Below, piece by piece: positions 8,772 through 18,716 of a stretch of 64,000 nt of DNA. The DNA is from JAEZDP01 sp964430855 (GTDB taxonomy: Bacteria > Acidobacteriota > Vicinamibacteria > Vicinamibacterales > Vicinamibacteraceae). Location: positions 19,811 through 83,810 of the forward strand of contig CAYSHC010000006.1 in the NCBI GenBank assembly GCA_964430855.1, in the 5' to 3' direction. How positions within the stretch are numbered: position 1 is the first letter of the stretch; the number at the start of each line of letters is the position of its first letter. The position numbers and the translations under genes were made by a program. The notes beneath the pieces are model-generated. The model did no database searches, was not told the DNA's origin, and was given only the letters and a program-made list of their open reading frames with translations.

Positions 8772-10631
8772 ATGTCCCAGCTGCTTGGTGTCTTCCGGCG
8801 CAACCGGACGTGCCCCCGGTCTCTCTCCGCCGTGCGGGCGTGCGTCTCCGCCATGGTCCTCGCCGCGTCCTCGGCGCTTGCGCAGCCCGCGGTGCCCCGG
8901 CCCGAGTTCCCCCAGCCGCAGTTCGAGCGTCGCGACTGGCAGACGCTGAACGGCCCCTGGCAGTTCGCCTTCGACGACAACGACGTCGGGCTGCGCGAGC
9001 GCTGGTACGAGCCCGGCCGGAGCTTCGACAGGACGATCGTCGTGCCGTTTGCCTTCGAAAGCCGGCTGAGCGGCATCGGCGACACGTCGTTCCACCCGTG
9101 GGTCTGGTACCGGCGCAGCGTCACCATCCCCGACGCGTGGAAGGGACGGCGCGTGCTGCTGAAGTTCGGCGCCGTCGACTACCACGCCACCGTGTGGCTC
9201 AACGGCCAGCGTCTGGGCGAGCACGAGGGCGGCAGCACGCCATTCGGGTTCGACGTCACCGACCTGCTCCGGCCGGGCGCCAACGACCTGGTCGTCCGGG
9301 CGTGGGACCCGCCGACCGACCGCTTCATCCCGCGCGGCAAGCAGTACTGGAAGGAGAAATCCGAGAGCATCTTCTACACGCGCACGACCGGCATCTGGCA
9401 GCCGGTGTGGCTCGAGGCGACGGGCGAGAGCTACCTCGACTCGGTGAGGATCACGCCCTCGATGGACGGCGCCGTGCGGTTCGACGCACGCCTCGCGCGT
9501 CCGGCCGACGGGCTGTCGCTGCATGCGACGGTCCGGTTCAACGACGCCGAGGTGGCCAGCGGCAGCGCGACTACCGAAGGGCCGCGCGCGAGCCTGGCGC
9601 TGCGCGTCCACGACCCGCAGGCCTGGGGCGTCGGCCGGGGCAACCTCTACACGGTGGCGCTCGAGCTGCGCCGCGGCGGCACCGTGCTCGACACGGTGCA
9701 CACCTACTACGGCTACCGCGAGATCACGCGGGACGCCCACGGCATCCAGCTGAACGGCCGGCGCCTCTACCTGAAGATGGTGCTCGACCAGGGCTACTGG
9801 CCCGAGAGCCTGCTGACGCCGCCGTCCGACGAGGCCATGCAGTTTGACATCAAGGCCGCGATGGACATGGGCTTCAACGGCGCGCGCAAGCACCAGAAGG
9901 TGGAGGATCCGCGCTTCCTCTACTGGGCCGACCGTATGGGGTTCCTGATCTCCGGCGAGATGGCCAACGCGTACCTGTACGAGGACCAGTACGTCTCACG
10001 CTTCACCCGCGAGTGGCTCGAGGTGCTGGCGCGCGACGTCAACCACCCGTCGATCATCATGTGGATCCCCATCAACGAGAGCTGGGGCACGCCGAACCTG
10101 CGCAGCCCGCGGCAGCAGATGCACCTCAAGGCCAACTACATGCTGACCAAGTCGATCGACAGCTCGCGCCTCGTGATCGAGAACGACGGGTGGGAACACG
10201 TCGACACGACGGACCTGTTCGGCATCCACGACTACGCCCGGGACGGCACCGAGCTGTACGAGAAGTACAAGCACCTGACCGAGCCGGGCGCCCGGATTCC
10301 GGACAACGGCCGGGCGGCGCTCGTGCCGGGCTACGAGTACAACGGCGCGCCGGTCTTCCTCTCCGAGTTCGGCGGCATCGCGTACCGCGCCCCGAACTCG
10401 CCCGTCCCCGAGGGCGCGTGGGGCTACGCCGGCGTCGAGCCCTCGGCAGAGGCGGCCTTCGAGCGCCTGAAGGGCCTCTATGACGCGCTGGCCAGGCTGC
10501 CCGGCATCATCGGCATCTGCTACACGCAGATCACCGACGTCGAGCAGGAGATCAACGGCCTGCTTACCTATGACCGCAAGTTCAAGTTCGACCCGGCCGC
10601 GGTGAAGGCCCTCAACGACCGGCTCAGATAG
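8772..10631 (+). CDS. Secreted glycoside hydrolase family 2 protein
   Basis: Probably a beta-galactosidase, beta-glucuronidase or beta-mannosidase-type enzyme acting in the periplasm or outside; the exact sugar cannot be read. It has 619 residues. A signal peptide ends near ALAQ. The jelly-roll sugar-binding domain (LNGPWQFAFDDND, later YHATVWLNGQRLGEHEGG) is followed by an immunoglobulin-like domain and the TIM barrel. The acid/base is Glu436 in PINESWG and the nucleophile Glu532 in FLSEFGG. The start is ATG at 8772; a TTG three codons earlier is possible. It is followed on the same strand by a second secreted protein and is not part of a recognisable polysaccharide locus. Confidence 0.9.
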   Translation: MSQLLGVFRRNRTCPRSLSAVRACVSAMVLAASSALAQPAVPRPEFPQPQFERRDWQTLNGPWQFAFDDNDVGLRERWYEPGRSFDRTIVVPFAFESRLSGIGDTSFHPWVWYRRSVTIPDAWKGRRVLLKFGAVDYHATVWLNGQRLGEHEGGSTPFGFDVTDLLRPGANDLVVRAWDPPTDRFIPRGKQYWKEKSESIFYTRTTGIWQPVWLEATGESYLDSVRITPSMDGAVRFDARLARPADGLSLHATVRFNDAEVASGSATTEGPRASLALRVHDPQAWGVGRGNLYTVALELRRGGTVLDTVHTYYGYREITRDAHGIQLNGRRLYLKMVLDQGYWPESLLTPPSDEAMQFDIKAAMDMGFNGARKHQKVEDPRFLYWADRMGFLISGEMANAYLYEDQYVSRFTREWLEVLARDVNHPSIIMWIPINESWGTPNLRSPRQQMHLKANYMLTKSIDSSRLVIENDGWEHVDTTDLFGIHDYARDGTELYEKYKHLTEPGARIPDNGRAALVPGYEYNGAPVFLSEFGGIAYRAPNSPVPEGAWGYAGVEPSAEAAFERLKGLYDALARLPGIIGICYTQITDVEQEINGLLTYDRKFKFDPAAVKALNDRLR

Positions 10632-10738
10632 CGGTTCCGCTTGACAGGGGGCCGCGACGCCTGGAGCGCCGCTGCCCCCCATCCCGTCCTTGCGCTAGGA
10701 TGAACCGCGTCAATCCAGCTCAGGGGGGAGATTCGGCC

Positions 10739-13700
10739 GTGCCCATCAAGGCCAAGGCGTCATTCGCTCGTCTCGCGATCCTCGTCGTGCTCTCGGCAGG
10801 CGCCGTCGTGTCCAGCGCGCACCTGCCGGGCATGCACCCCGTCGCCCAGAACCCTGGTCCCGCCGCGGGGACGCCGACGTTCGAGACGTATCAGCTCGAC
10901 GATCACTTCTGGAGCGAAGGCGCGACGTACGGCGACATCAACCGTGACGGGCAGATCGACGTCATCTCGGGGCCGTACTGGTACGAGGGCCCGTCGCTGC
11001 GGACGCGGTACGAGTACTACCCCGCCACGGAGTTCTTCGAGCGCAAGCGGCCGGACGGCACCACGGCCACCATCCCGGGCTTCGAGGGCGCCCTCGGCAC
11101 CGAGCTTGCCTACTCGGACAACTTCTTCGCCTACACCGACGACTTCAACGACGACGGCTGGCTCGACATCCTGATCATCGGCTTCCCGGGCAAGGACGCG
11201 TCCTGGTACGAGAACCCCCGCGGCGCCCATCGGCACTGGAAGCGGCACGTCGTGGCCGAGCGGGTGGACAACGAGTCGCCGACCTACACCGACCTCTTCG
11301 GCGACGGCCGCCGGCGCATCGTCTGCAACTCCGCGGGTGCCTTCGGCTACTGGGAGCAGACATCGGACGACCCGACACAACCGTGGACCTTCAGGCCGAT
11401 CTCGCCCGATCTCGAGCTGTCCAACTTCACGCATGGCCTCGGCGTGGGCGACGTCAACGGCGACGGACGCCTCGACATCATCGAGGGCAACGGCTGGTGG
11501 GAGCAGCCCGCGTCGGTGGAGGGACATCCCGTGTGGCGGCACTACCGGGCGGACTTCGGCAAGGGCGCCCAGTACTTCGCCTACGACGTCAACGGCGACG
11601 GGCGCCCCGACGTCATCGGGAGCCTCGAGGCGCACGGCTACGGACTGGCCTGGTGGGAGCAGCGCGCCGACGGCACGTTCGAGCGGCACCTCATCATGGG
11701 CGAGCGTCCCGAGGAAAGCGCCGAGGGCGTCGTCTTTTCGCAGGTGCACGCCATCGAGCTGGCCGACATCAACGGCGACGGCCTGAAGGACATCGTCACG
11801 GGCAAGCGGTTCTGGGCCCACGGGCGCGATGGCGATCCCGAACCGAACGCGCCGGCCGTCATCTACTGGTTCGAGCTCGTGCGCCAGGGCACCAGCGTGC
11901 AGTGGGTGCCGCGCCTGATCCACGACGACTCGGGGGTCGGCACGCAGGTGGTCGTCGGCGACGTGAACCGCGACGGGCTGCTCGACGTCGTCATCGGCAA
12001 CAAGAAGGGCACGTTCCTGCACCTGCAGCGGCGGCCGCGGCAGACCGCCGACGCCGAGGACGAGGAGGAGGAGGAGGAGGAGGACGGCGAGGACCCGCGG
12101 CTCACGGCGCCGTTCCGCGGCCTGCGCCCGCTCGAGGCCGCCGCGGCGATCACGATGCCGGAGGGGTTCAAGGCCTATGCCTATGCGGGCGAGCCGGACG
12201 TGCGCCAGCCCATCGCGTTTGCGATCGACGATCGCGGCCGCATCTGGGTGGCTGAGGCCTACGCCTATCCCGTCAGGCAACCGGAAGGTCAGGGCAAGGA
12301 CCGGATCCTCGTGTTCGACGACACGGACGGGGACGGCCACTTCGACCGCCGGACCATCTTCAAGGACGACCTGAACCTCGTCAGCGCCATCGAGGTCGGC
12401 TTCGGCGGCGTCTGGGTCGGCGCGGCACCCTACCTGCTGTACATCCCGATGGAGGACGGCGACGAGCCCCGCCCCTCAGGGCCGCCACGGATCATGCTGG
12501 ACGGCTGGGGCTACGAGGACACGCACGAGACCCTCAACAGCCTGACCTGGGGGCCGGACGGCTGGCTCTATGGCGCCCATGGCGTGTTCACCAACAGCCA
12601 CGTCGGCGTGCCGGGGACACCAGAGAACGAACGCCTCGGGATCAATGGCGGCATCTGGCGCTTCCACCCGACCAAGCACCGGTTCGAGGTGTACGCCGAG
12701 GGCCTGAGCAACCCGTGGGGCCTCGACTTCACCGACCTCGGGCATCCCATCACCGAGGCGTGCGTGATCCCGCACCTGTGGCACATCGTCCAGGGCGGGC
12801 GCTACCAGCGGCAGGCGGGCCAGCACTTCAACCCCCACGTGTACGACGACCTCCGCACGATTGCCGACCATCTGCACTACACGGGCGAGTCGCCCTGGGA
12901 CGGCAACGACAAGAGCTCCGCGCTTGGCGGCGGGCACGCGCACGCCGGTCTGATGGTCTACCTGGGCGGCAGCTGGCCGGAGCGCTATCGCGGCCACGCG
13001 TTCATGAGCAACATCCACGGCGCGCGCATCAACATGGACCTGCTGGAGCCCGTCGGCAGCAGCTACGTGGGACGCCACGGCGCCGACTTCCTCGAGTTCA
13101 ACGACCCGTGGTCGCAGGTGGTGAACCTCCAGTACGACCAGGACGGCTCGGTCTTCATGATCGACTGGTACGACCAGGAACAGTGCCACCTCAACGACCC
13201 GGAGGTGCCCGACCGCGGCAACGGTCGCATCTTCAAGGTCGTCTACGGCGACACGCCCACGACGCGCCCCGACGTCCAGTCGCAGCCGGACGAGGCGCTC
13301 GTCGACGCGCTCACGCGCCGTAACGAATGGCACGTGCGGCACGCGCGTCGTGTGCTCCAGGAGCGCGCGGCCACCGGCCGTCTCGCCCCCGCGACCATCC
13401 CGGCGCTGCGCGCGAGACTCGGCCTCGACGGGGCGCCGCCGGCCCCGGGGGCCGCGAAGGAAGGACATCATCCGGGGGCGTCGTCGGAGGCCCGCCTGCG
13501 CCTGCTGTGGGCCCTGCACGTGGTGGGCGGCCTGACCGACGCGGACCTCGTCGCGCTGACGCGGCACGAGGACGTGCACGTACGCGCCTGGACGGTGCAG
13601 CTGGCTGCCGAGGACGGCCGCGTCTCGCCGGCCGTGCACGAGGCCCTCACCGCGCTGGCACGCGCCGACGCCTCGCCGACCGTCGCCCTGTACCTGGCCA

Positions 13701-15055
13701 GCGCGGCGCAGCGCCTGCCGCTGGATCAGCGCTGGCCGATCGTCGAGACGCTGCACGCCAACGGCGAGCAGCACGCCAGCGACCACAACCTGCCGCTGAT
13801 GACGTGGCTGGCGCTCGAGCCCCTCGCCGCCGATGACGTCCAGCGCGCCGTGACGCTGGCCCTGCACTCGCCCATTCCCCGGACGCTCGAGTTCACCTCG
13901 CGGCGCATCGCGGCGCTGGGCCAGGCGGATGCCCTGGATGTCCTGGTGCGGGCGGCGATGCAGACGTCAGACCAGGCGCAGACGGCCGCCATCCTGACGG
14001 GCATGAACGCGGCCCTGCGCGGGCAGCGCGACGTCTCGGTGCCGCCGTCCTGGGAGCGTGCCGAGCCGATGTTCTGGCGCCACGCCAGCGGCCGCGTGCG
14101 GGCCGAAGCCCAGACGCTCGGTCTGACGTTCGGCAGCCCGGCGGCGCTGCAGTGGGCCCGCTCGACACTGGCCGACACCGGGATGCCCGACGAGAGCCGC
14201 CGACGGGCGCTGCGCGCACTCGTCAATGCGCGCGACGCGCAGGCCGCGCCCCTGATCCTCGACACGCTCGAGGACGCGGACCTGCGTGCCGACGCCATCC
14301 GCGCCCTGGCGGCCATCCCCTCTCCACGCGCGCCCGAGGTCCTGCTGGCGCTCTATCCGTCAGCCAGCGCCGACGAGAAGCGTGACGTCCTGCTGACGCT
14401 TGCCTCGCGCGCCGACTACGCCCAGGCCCTCGCGGCCGCGCTCGATGCGGGCGCCGTACCCGCGCGCGAGGTGACGGCCGACATCGCGCGGCAGATGCGG
14501 CTGCTCAACCACGAGGGCCTGACGACGGCGCTGAACCGTGTCTGGGGCGTGACACGCACCGACGGCGACGTCGGGGACCGCGACGCCGAGATCGCCCGCT
14601 ACCGGGCCATCGTCGAGCGGACGGGCGGCGCGCGCGCCGACTCGTCGAACGGCCGGGTGATCTTCGACCAGGTGTGCGGCCCGTGCCACAAGCTGTTCGG
14701 CGAGGGCGGCGACATCGGCCCGGACATCACGGGCTCGAACCGCACGAACCTCGACTATTTGCTGCACAACATCGTCGCGCCGAACGCGGAGATCCCGAAC
14801 GCCTACCGGACCGCGACGGTCGAACTGCGCGACGGGCGCGTGCTGGCCGGCGTCATCAGCCACCAGGACGACAAGGTCGTCACCGTCACGACGACGAACG
14901 AGCGGGTGACCGTACCGCGCGCCGACGTCGCGCAGCTGACGCAGTCGGACGTCTCGATGATGCCGGAGGGGCTGCTCGAGCCGCTGAGCGACCAGGAAGT
15001 CCGCGACCTCATCGCCTACCTGCGCAGCACGCGCCAGGTGGCGCGGAGGCGCTGA
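10739..15055 (+). CDS. Giant secreted FG-GAP / PVC-propeller / HEAT / cytochrome c protein
   Basis: A 1438-residue exported protein made of four parts. Residues about 45-430 form an FG-GAP/VCBS propeller with calcium-type loops (DVNGDGRLDI, DINGDGLKDI, DVNRDGLLDV). An acidic linker of seven Glu (about 440-455) follows. Residues about 460-820 match the propeller of 'PVC-type heme-binding / membrane-bound dehydrogenase' proteins (FAIDDRGRIWVAEAYAYP, SMTWGPDGWLYG-like LTWGPDGWLYGAHG). Alanine-rich HEAT-like helices run to about 1290. The end is a cytochrome c domain with Cys1313, Cys1316 and His1317 (CGPCHKLFGEGG). The GTG at 10739 has AGGGGGGAG just upstream; an in-frame ATG at 10700 is the alternative. 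It may be a sugar or alcohol dehydrogenase passing electrons to heme; the substrate is unknown. Confidence 0.85.
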   Translation: MPIKAKASFARLAILVVLSAGAVVSSAHLPGMHPVAQNPGPAAGTPTFETYQLDDHFWSEGATYGDINRDGQIDVISGPYWYEGPSLRTRYEYYPATEFFERKRPDGTTATIPGFEGALGTELAYSDNFFAYTDDFNDDGWLDILIIGFPGKDASWYENPRGAHRHWKRHVVAERVDNESPTYTDLFGDGRRRIVCNSAGAFGYWEQTSDDPTQPWTFRPISPDLELSNFTHGLGVGDVNGDGRLDIIEGNGWWEQPASVEGHPVWRHYRADFGKGAQYFAYDVNGDGRPDVIGSLEAHGYGLAWWEQRADGTFERHLIMGERPEESAEGVVFSQVHAIELADINGDGLKDIVTGKRFWAHGRDGDPEPNAPAVIYWFELVRQGTSVQWVPRLIHDDSGVGTQVVVGDVNRDGLLDVVIGNKKGTFLHLQRRPRQTADAEDEEEEEEEDGEDPRLTAPFRGLRPLEAAAAITMPEGFKAYAYAGEPDVRQPIAFAIDDRGRIWVAEAYAYPVRQPEGQGKDRILVFDDTDGDGHFDRRTIFKDDLNLVSAIEVGFGGVWVGAAPYLLYIPMEDGDEPRPSGPPRIMLDGWGYEDTHETLNSLTWGPDGWLYGAHGVFTNSHVGVPGTPENERLGINGGIWRFHPTKHRFEVYAEGLSNPWGLDFTDLGHPITEACVIPHLWHIVQGGRYQRQAGQHFNPHVYDDLRTIADHLHYTGESPWDGNDKSSALGGGHAHAGLMVYLGGSWPERYRGHAFMSNIHGARINMDLLEPVGSSYVGRHGADFLEFNDPWSQVVNLQYDQDGSVFMIDWYDQEQCHLNDPEVPDRGNGRIFKVVYGDTPTTRPDVQSQPDEALVDALTRRNEWHVRHARRVLQERAATGRLAPATIPALRARLGLDGAPPAPGAAKEGHHPGASSEARLRLLWALHVVGGLTDADLVALTRHEDVHVRAWTVQLAAEDGRVSPAVHEALTALARADASPTVALYLASAAQRLPLDQRWPIVETLHANGEQHASDHNLPLMTWLALEPLAADDVQRAVTLALHSPIPRTLEFTSRRIAALGQADALDVLVRAAMQTSDQAQTAAILTGMNAALRGQRDVSVPPSWERAEPMFWRHASGRVRAEAQTLGLTFGSPAALQWARSTLADTGMPDESRRRALRALVNARDAQAAPLILDTLEDADLRADAIRALAAIPSPRAPEVLLALYPSASADEKRDVLLTLASRADYAQALAAALDAGAVPAREVTADIARQMRLLNHEGLTTALNRVWGVTRTDGDVGDRDAEIARYRAIVERTGGARADSSNGRVIFDQVCGPCHKLFGEGGDIGPDITGSNRTNLDYLLHNIVAPNAEIPNAYRTATVELRDGRVLAGVISHQDDKVVTVTTTNERVTVPRADVAQLTQSDVSMMPEGLLEPLSDQEVRDLIAYLRSTRQVARRR
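12062..12082 (+). repeat. (GAG)7 run in the acidic linker
   Basis: Seven perfect GAG codons encode seven glutamates between the two propellers of the large secreted protein. The tract can change length by slippage without breaking the frame. Confidence 0.9.
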
Positions 15056-15070
15056 GCAATCGCCCACGGC

Positions 15071-16063
15071 TCACGTGTGCAGGTCGAGCGCCGCGCGCCC
15101 GCGGCGCGTGTCGCCCGGCGGCTGGTCCCAGGCGCGCGCCTGTCCCGCGGGCGCGCGCACGACGTCGACCATCGCGTCAAGGCAGGCCCGCAGGGCGTGG
15201 AGGTCGTAACCTCCCTCGGTGACCAGCGCGATCCGCCCGCGACACAGCACCTCCGCCTGGTGCCGCAGCGCCGAGAGCCAGCGCGCGAACCCGTCGGTGG
15301 TCATCCGCTGCGAGGCCAGCGGGTCGTCGTCGTGGGCATCGAAGCCCGCGCTGACGACGAGCAGCTCCGGCTCGAACGCCGCGAGCCTGGGCACGATCAG
15401 CTCGCGCCAGACGAGGCAGTGGTCGGCATCGGTCGCGCCGCCCTCGAGCGGCACGTTGAGGGTGAAGCCCTCGCCCGCCCCGTGCCCGCGCTCGGACGCG
15501 GCGCCGCTGCCCGGATAGAACGGGAACTGGTGCGTCGACACGAACAGGACGCTCGGGTCGCCGTAGAACATCCACTGCGTGCCGTTCCCGTGGTGCACGT
15601 CGATGTCGACGATGGCGACACGCGCCACGCCATTGGCCCTCGCATGCGCCGCGGCGGTGGCGACATTGTTGAAGAGGCAGAACCCCATGGCGCGGTCCCG
15701 CTCGGCATGATGCCCGGGTGGTCGGACGAGCGCGGCCGCCGGGGCATCGTGGCCCAGGGCGTGCTCGACCGCCTGGATCGCCGCGCCGGCGGCGAGCAGC
15801 GCCGCGTCGTACGATGCGGGCGAGGTGAAGGTGTCGGCGTCGAGCGAGACGGCGCGGCCCGCCGTCTCCGCGATGGCCTCCACAAACGCCGGCGCGTGCA
15901 CGCGATAAAGCTCGTCGAACGCCGCCGCGCGCGGCTCGCGCACCTCGAGCCCGAGCTCGCGGGCCCGCAGGGCCGCCGCGCGCATCACCTCGCCGCGCTC
16001 GGGCGACTCGGGATGACCGGCAGGCGTCACATGGTCGAGAAAGCGTTCGGAGAAGAGAATCAT
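15071..16063 (-). CDS. Histone deacetylase-family (class II-like) amide hydrolase
   Basis: A zinc-dependent deacetylase of the arginase/deacetylase fold, 330 residues. Bacterial members act on acetylated polyamines, acetoin-related compounds or acyl-lysine; the substrate is not readable here. Visible motifs are RPPGHHA with His118-His119, DIDVHHGNGTQ with zinc ligands Asp155 and His157, and GFDAHDDDPL with Asp242, plus TEGGYDL near the end. The first residues, FSERFLDHVTPAGHPESPER, are typical. The ATG at 16063 overlaps the acyltransferase stop by 4 bases. It is last in an operon with the acyltransferase and the Fe-S oxidoreductase. Confidence 0.9.
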   Translation of the reverse strand: MILFSERFLDHVTPAGHPESPERGEVMRAAALRARELGLEVREPRAAAFDELYRVHAPAFVEAIAETAGRAVSLDADTFTSPASYDAALLAAGAAIQAVEHALGHDAPAAALVRPPGHHAERDRAMGFCLFNNVATAAAHARANGVARVAIVDIDVHHGNGTQWMFYGDPSVLFVSTHQFPFYPGSGAASERGHGAGEGFTLNVPLEGGATDADHCLVWRELIVPRLAAFEPELLVVSAGFDAHDDDPLASQRMTTDGFARWLSALRHQAEVLCRGRIALVTEGGYDLHALRACLDAMVDVVRAPAGQARAWDQPPGDTRRGRAALDLHT

Positions 16064-16749
16064 GTCCGCTCTTCGAGGGCCGCCTCGGCACGGCGCTCCA
16101 CGTCGCGCATGGCCCTGTCGAGGATCGTGGCCTCGCCGTCGAGTGCCTCGTCGGTCGTGTCGCGATCGACGACGAACGGCTCGCCCACGACCATCACGAC
16201 CCGGCTGCCCGGCTTCGGCACGAGTCCCCGATCCCAGCTGCGGAGCCGCCACGCCGGCTTGGCCGCGATGTGAAACGGCAGGATCGGGTGGCCTGAATGG
16301 CGCGCGAGCCACAGCGCACCTGGCTGCGCGACACGCGCCGGCCCGCGCGGTCCGTCCATCGTGAAGGCGACGGGCTTGCCCTGCCTGAGGGCCTTTGCCA
16401 TGACCGCCAGGGCCCTCGAGCCGCCCCGCGACGACGAGCCGCGGACGATCTCGAAGCCGAAGCGCAGCACCGTCCGGGTGATCCACTCGCCGTCGAAGTT
16501 CTGGCTCGCCATCACGAGGACGTGGCGGTCGCGCCAGATGTAGGTGGACGGCAGGATCACCTCGTGCCAGCACGCGATGATCGGCGGACGGCCCGCCTCC
16601 ATGAGCGCGTCGAACTGCTCCCACCCTGTGGACTGGAAGCGCCACGTGCGGCCGAGCGCGCCGATCAGCGGCGAGATGACCGACGGGATCAGCGCCGCCT
16701 GCATGCGCCGCCACGGGGAGGCCTCCCACGTCTGCGCCACCGTCGTCAC
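16060..16749 (-). CDS. Lysophospholipid acyltransferase-family protein (DUF374 type)
   Basis: A 229-residue protein of the LPLAT superfamily. The motif CWHEVILPSTY near residue 60 is the DUF374 form of the HX4D acyltransferase box. The second block is TMDGPRGPARVAQPG. It may acylate a lipid or lipid A-like precursor at the inner membrane face. The GTG at 16749 overlaps the stop of the Fe-S oxidoreductase by 4 bases, and its own stop overlaps the next gene's ATG, so the three genes are translationally coupled. The family is sure; the donor and acceptor are not. Confidence 0.85.
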   Translation of the reverse strand: MTTVAQTWEASPWRRMQAALIPSVISPLIGALGRTWRFQSTGWEQFDALMEAGRPPIIACWHEVILPSTYIWRDRHVLVMASQNFDGEWITRTVLRFGFEIVRGSSSRGGSRALAVMAKALRQGKPVAFTMDGPRGPARVAQPGALWLARHSGHPILPFHIAAKPAWRLRSWDRGLVPKPGSRVVMVVGEPFVVDRDTTDEALDGEATILDRAMRDVERRAEAALEERT

Positions 16750-18659
16750 GCGTCCGTCGCCTCGGGCCCGCCCGCCGCCGTCGGTGCCGCCGCGTCGGGC
16801 ACGCGGCCCGCGCGGCGCAGCCGTCCCGCGGTCCACGTCATCAGGTCCACCATCTGCACGTCGGCGCCGGCCTGGCTGGCTCTCGCGCCCTTCAGCATGA
16901 CCGCGCAGAAGGGACAGCCCATCACCACCGTCTTCGCGCCCGTCGCCTGGAGCTGCTCCAGGCGCGCCTCGCTGATGCGCCTGCCGGCCTCGTGCTCCTC
17001 GAAGAGGAGGCCGCCGCCAGCGCCGCAGCAGAACGGGTTGTCGCGCGTGCGCTCGGGCTCGACAACCGTGGCGCCCAGGCGCGACAGCAGCGCACGCGGT
17101 GCCTCGTGCTGGCCGGCGTACCGTCCGAGATAGCACGGGTCGTGGAAGGTGACCTGATCGCCGGCTGGCGCGTCGCGATCCGTCGCGGCTTCCACCGGCG
17201 TGAGCGGGGCCATCCCGCGCGTCAGCGCGTCAACGAGCGCTGACGAGTGCACGACCTTTCCCGTGAAGCCGAAGTCGGCGTAATCGTGCCCCAGCGTCTT
17301 CAGGCAGTGGGGGCAGGACGTCACGACCGTCGTCGCCCCCGCCGCGGCGAGATCGCCGGCATTCTGCGTGGCCAGTTCCTGGAACAGGTACTCGTTGCCC
17401 GTCCGCTTGGCGACGTCGCCAGTGCAGCGTTCCTTGCGCAAGACGCCGAACGTCCTGCCATGGGCCGTCAGGATCGCGCACAGGTCGCGCAGCGACCGCT
17501 GGAAGTCCGCCTCGTAGGCGCCCGCGCAGCCGAGCCAGATCAGGAACTCGTGGCGTGCCGGATCGAACGTCTCCAGTCCGGCCGCCGCGATGAACCTCTC
17601 ACGCTGCTCGGAGAGCATGCCCCAGATGTTGCCGCGCCGCTCGAGGTCGTTGTAGACCGGCGCGAGGTAGTCGGGCGCGTTGCCGTTGCTGACCTCGCCG
17701 CGGCGCGCGCCGATGATGACCGGCGTGTGCTCGATGCCCACCGGGCAGACGTCCTCGCAGGCTCCGCACGTCGTGCACTGCCACAGCACGCCGGGGTCGT
17801 AGACGTCGGCGAGTCGCGCCTCGACGCGGCCGGCGAGGAGGGCCGCCTCGTTCTGGAGCACGATGGCCTTCGGATTGAGCGCTTTCCCCGTCGCGAACGC
17901 CGGGCAGTTCTCCTGGCAGCGTCCGCACTCGACGCAGGTGAACGCGTCGAGCACCGCCTTCTTCGGCAGGTCGGCGACCGTCTCGAAACCGACCTCCTCG
18001 CGCGCGAAGTCCAGCGGCGGCACGGTGCCGAGCCGCGGCGCCTTCAGGAACACGGTCAGAGGCGACAGCACCAGGTGCAGGTGCTTCGACCGCGGGATGA
18101 GCGCCAGGAACGTGAAGACGACGCCCATGTGCACCCACCAGTTCGGGCCCCGCGCTGCGCTGCCGGCCGGCAGCCACACGTCGAGCAGGAACGTCGCCAT
18201 CAGCACGACGATGAAGGTGCCGATGAGCATCGACTCGCCGGACACCGTCTCGCCGAGCGCACGCGGCCTCACGATCGCGCGCCGCACGAGCAGCAGCATG
18301 ATCCCGGCCAGCACGGCCACGCTGAACGGCACGAGGGCCCGGGTATAGACGGCGAAGACGCGCGTCCCGGTGAGGTCGGCGATGCCGAGGCCACGCAGCG
18401 TCTCGACGGCGGTGTAGCCGCCGAAGGCGACAAATCCCCAGAAGACGAACAGGTGCGCCATCCCCACCCACGGCTTGCCGCGGAGCACGCGCCGCTGCAG
18501 GACGACGTCGACGGCGACCCGTGCGAGGCGGCGGCGGGGATGGTCGACGGCAAGCACGCCGGGGGCCGCGGCGATGGCGCGAACACGCGTGGTCATCTGC
18601 ACGGCACACGCGCCGACGCCGGCCAGCACGAGCGCCCAGAAGAGCAGCGTGCCCGTCAT
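16746..18659 (-). CDS. Membrane Fe-S oxidoreductase (HdrD/DUF224 type), likely ETF:menaquinone oxidoreductase
   Basis: A 637-residue fusion. Residues about 1-200 hold some five or six membrane helices like the heme b-binding gamma subunit of nitrate reductase, with His-containing segments (WVGMAHLFVFWGF, WWVHMGVVFTFLAL). Two 4Fe-4S motifs follow, CVECGRCQENCP and CTTCGACEDVCP. Then comes a two-CCG-domain part (CTGDVAKRTG, SCPHCLKTLGHDY, FCCGAGGG, MGCPFCAVML). The same layout has been proposed for EtfAB:(methyl)menaquinone oxidoreductases in syntrophic and other bacteria. Here etfBA lies 0.5 kb away, which supports that role. It is divergent from msrB and first in a three-gene operon. Confidence 0.85.
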   Translation of the reverse strand: MTGTLLFWALVLAGVGACAVQMTTRVRAIAAAPGVLAVDHPRRRLARVAVDVVLQRRVLRGKPWVGMAHLFVFWGFVAFGGYTAVETLRGLGIADLTGTRVFAVYTRALVPFSVAVLAGIMLLLVRRAIVRPRALGETVSGESMLIGTFIVVLMATFLLDVWLPAGSAARGPNWWVHMGVVFTFLALIPRSKHLHLVLSPLTVFLKAPRLGTVPPLDFAREEVGFETVADLPKKAVLDAFTCVECGRCQENCPAFATGKALNPKAIVLQNEAALLAGRVEARLADVYDPGVLWQCTTCGACEDVCPVGIEHTPVIIGARRGEVSNGNAPDYLAPVYNDLERRGNIWGMLSEQRERFIAAAGLETFDPARHEFLIWLGCAGAYEADFQRSLRDLCAILTAHGRTFGVLRKERCTGDVAKRTGNEYLFQELATQNAGDLAAAGATTVVTSCPHCLKTLGHDYADFGFTGKVVHSSALVDALTRGMAPLTPVEAATDRDAPAGDQVTFHDPCYLGRYAGQHEAPRALLSRLGATVVEPERTRDNPFCCGAGGGLLFEEHEAGRRISEARLEQLQATGAKTVVMGCPFCAVMLKGARASQAGADVQMVDLMTWTAGRLRRAGRVPDAAAPTAAGGPEATDA

Positions 18660-18716
18660 CGGCGCAAGCTTACCAAGAGCCGCCGCGCGGTGTCACAATG
18701 GGCGAGGAGGTCTGAC

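Noticed and set aside
10641..10646. TTGACA as the -35 of a promoter for the large secreted protein
   Set aside because: No -10-like hexamer lies 16-18 bases downstream; the matching segment is GC-only.
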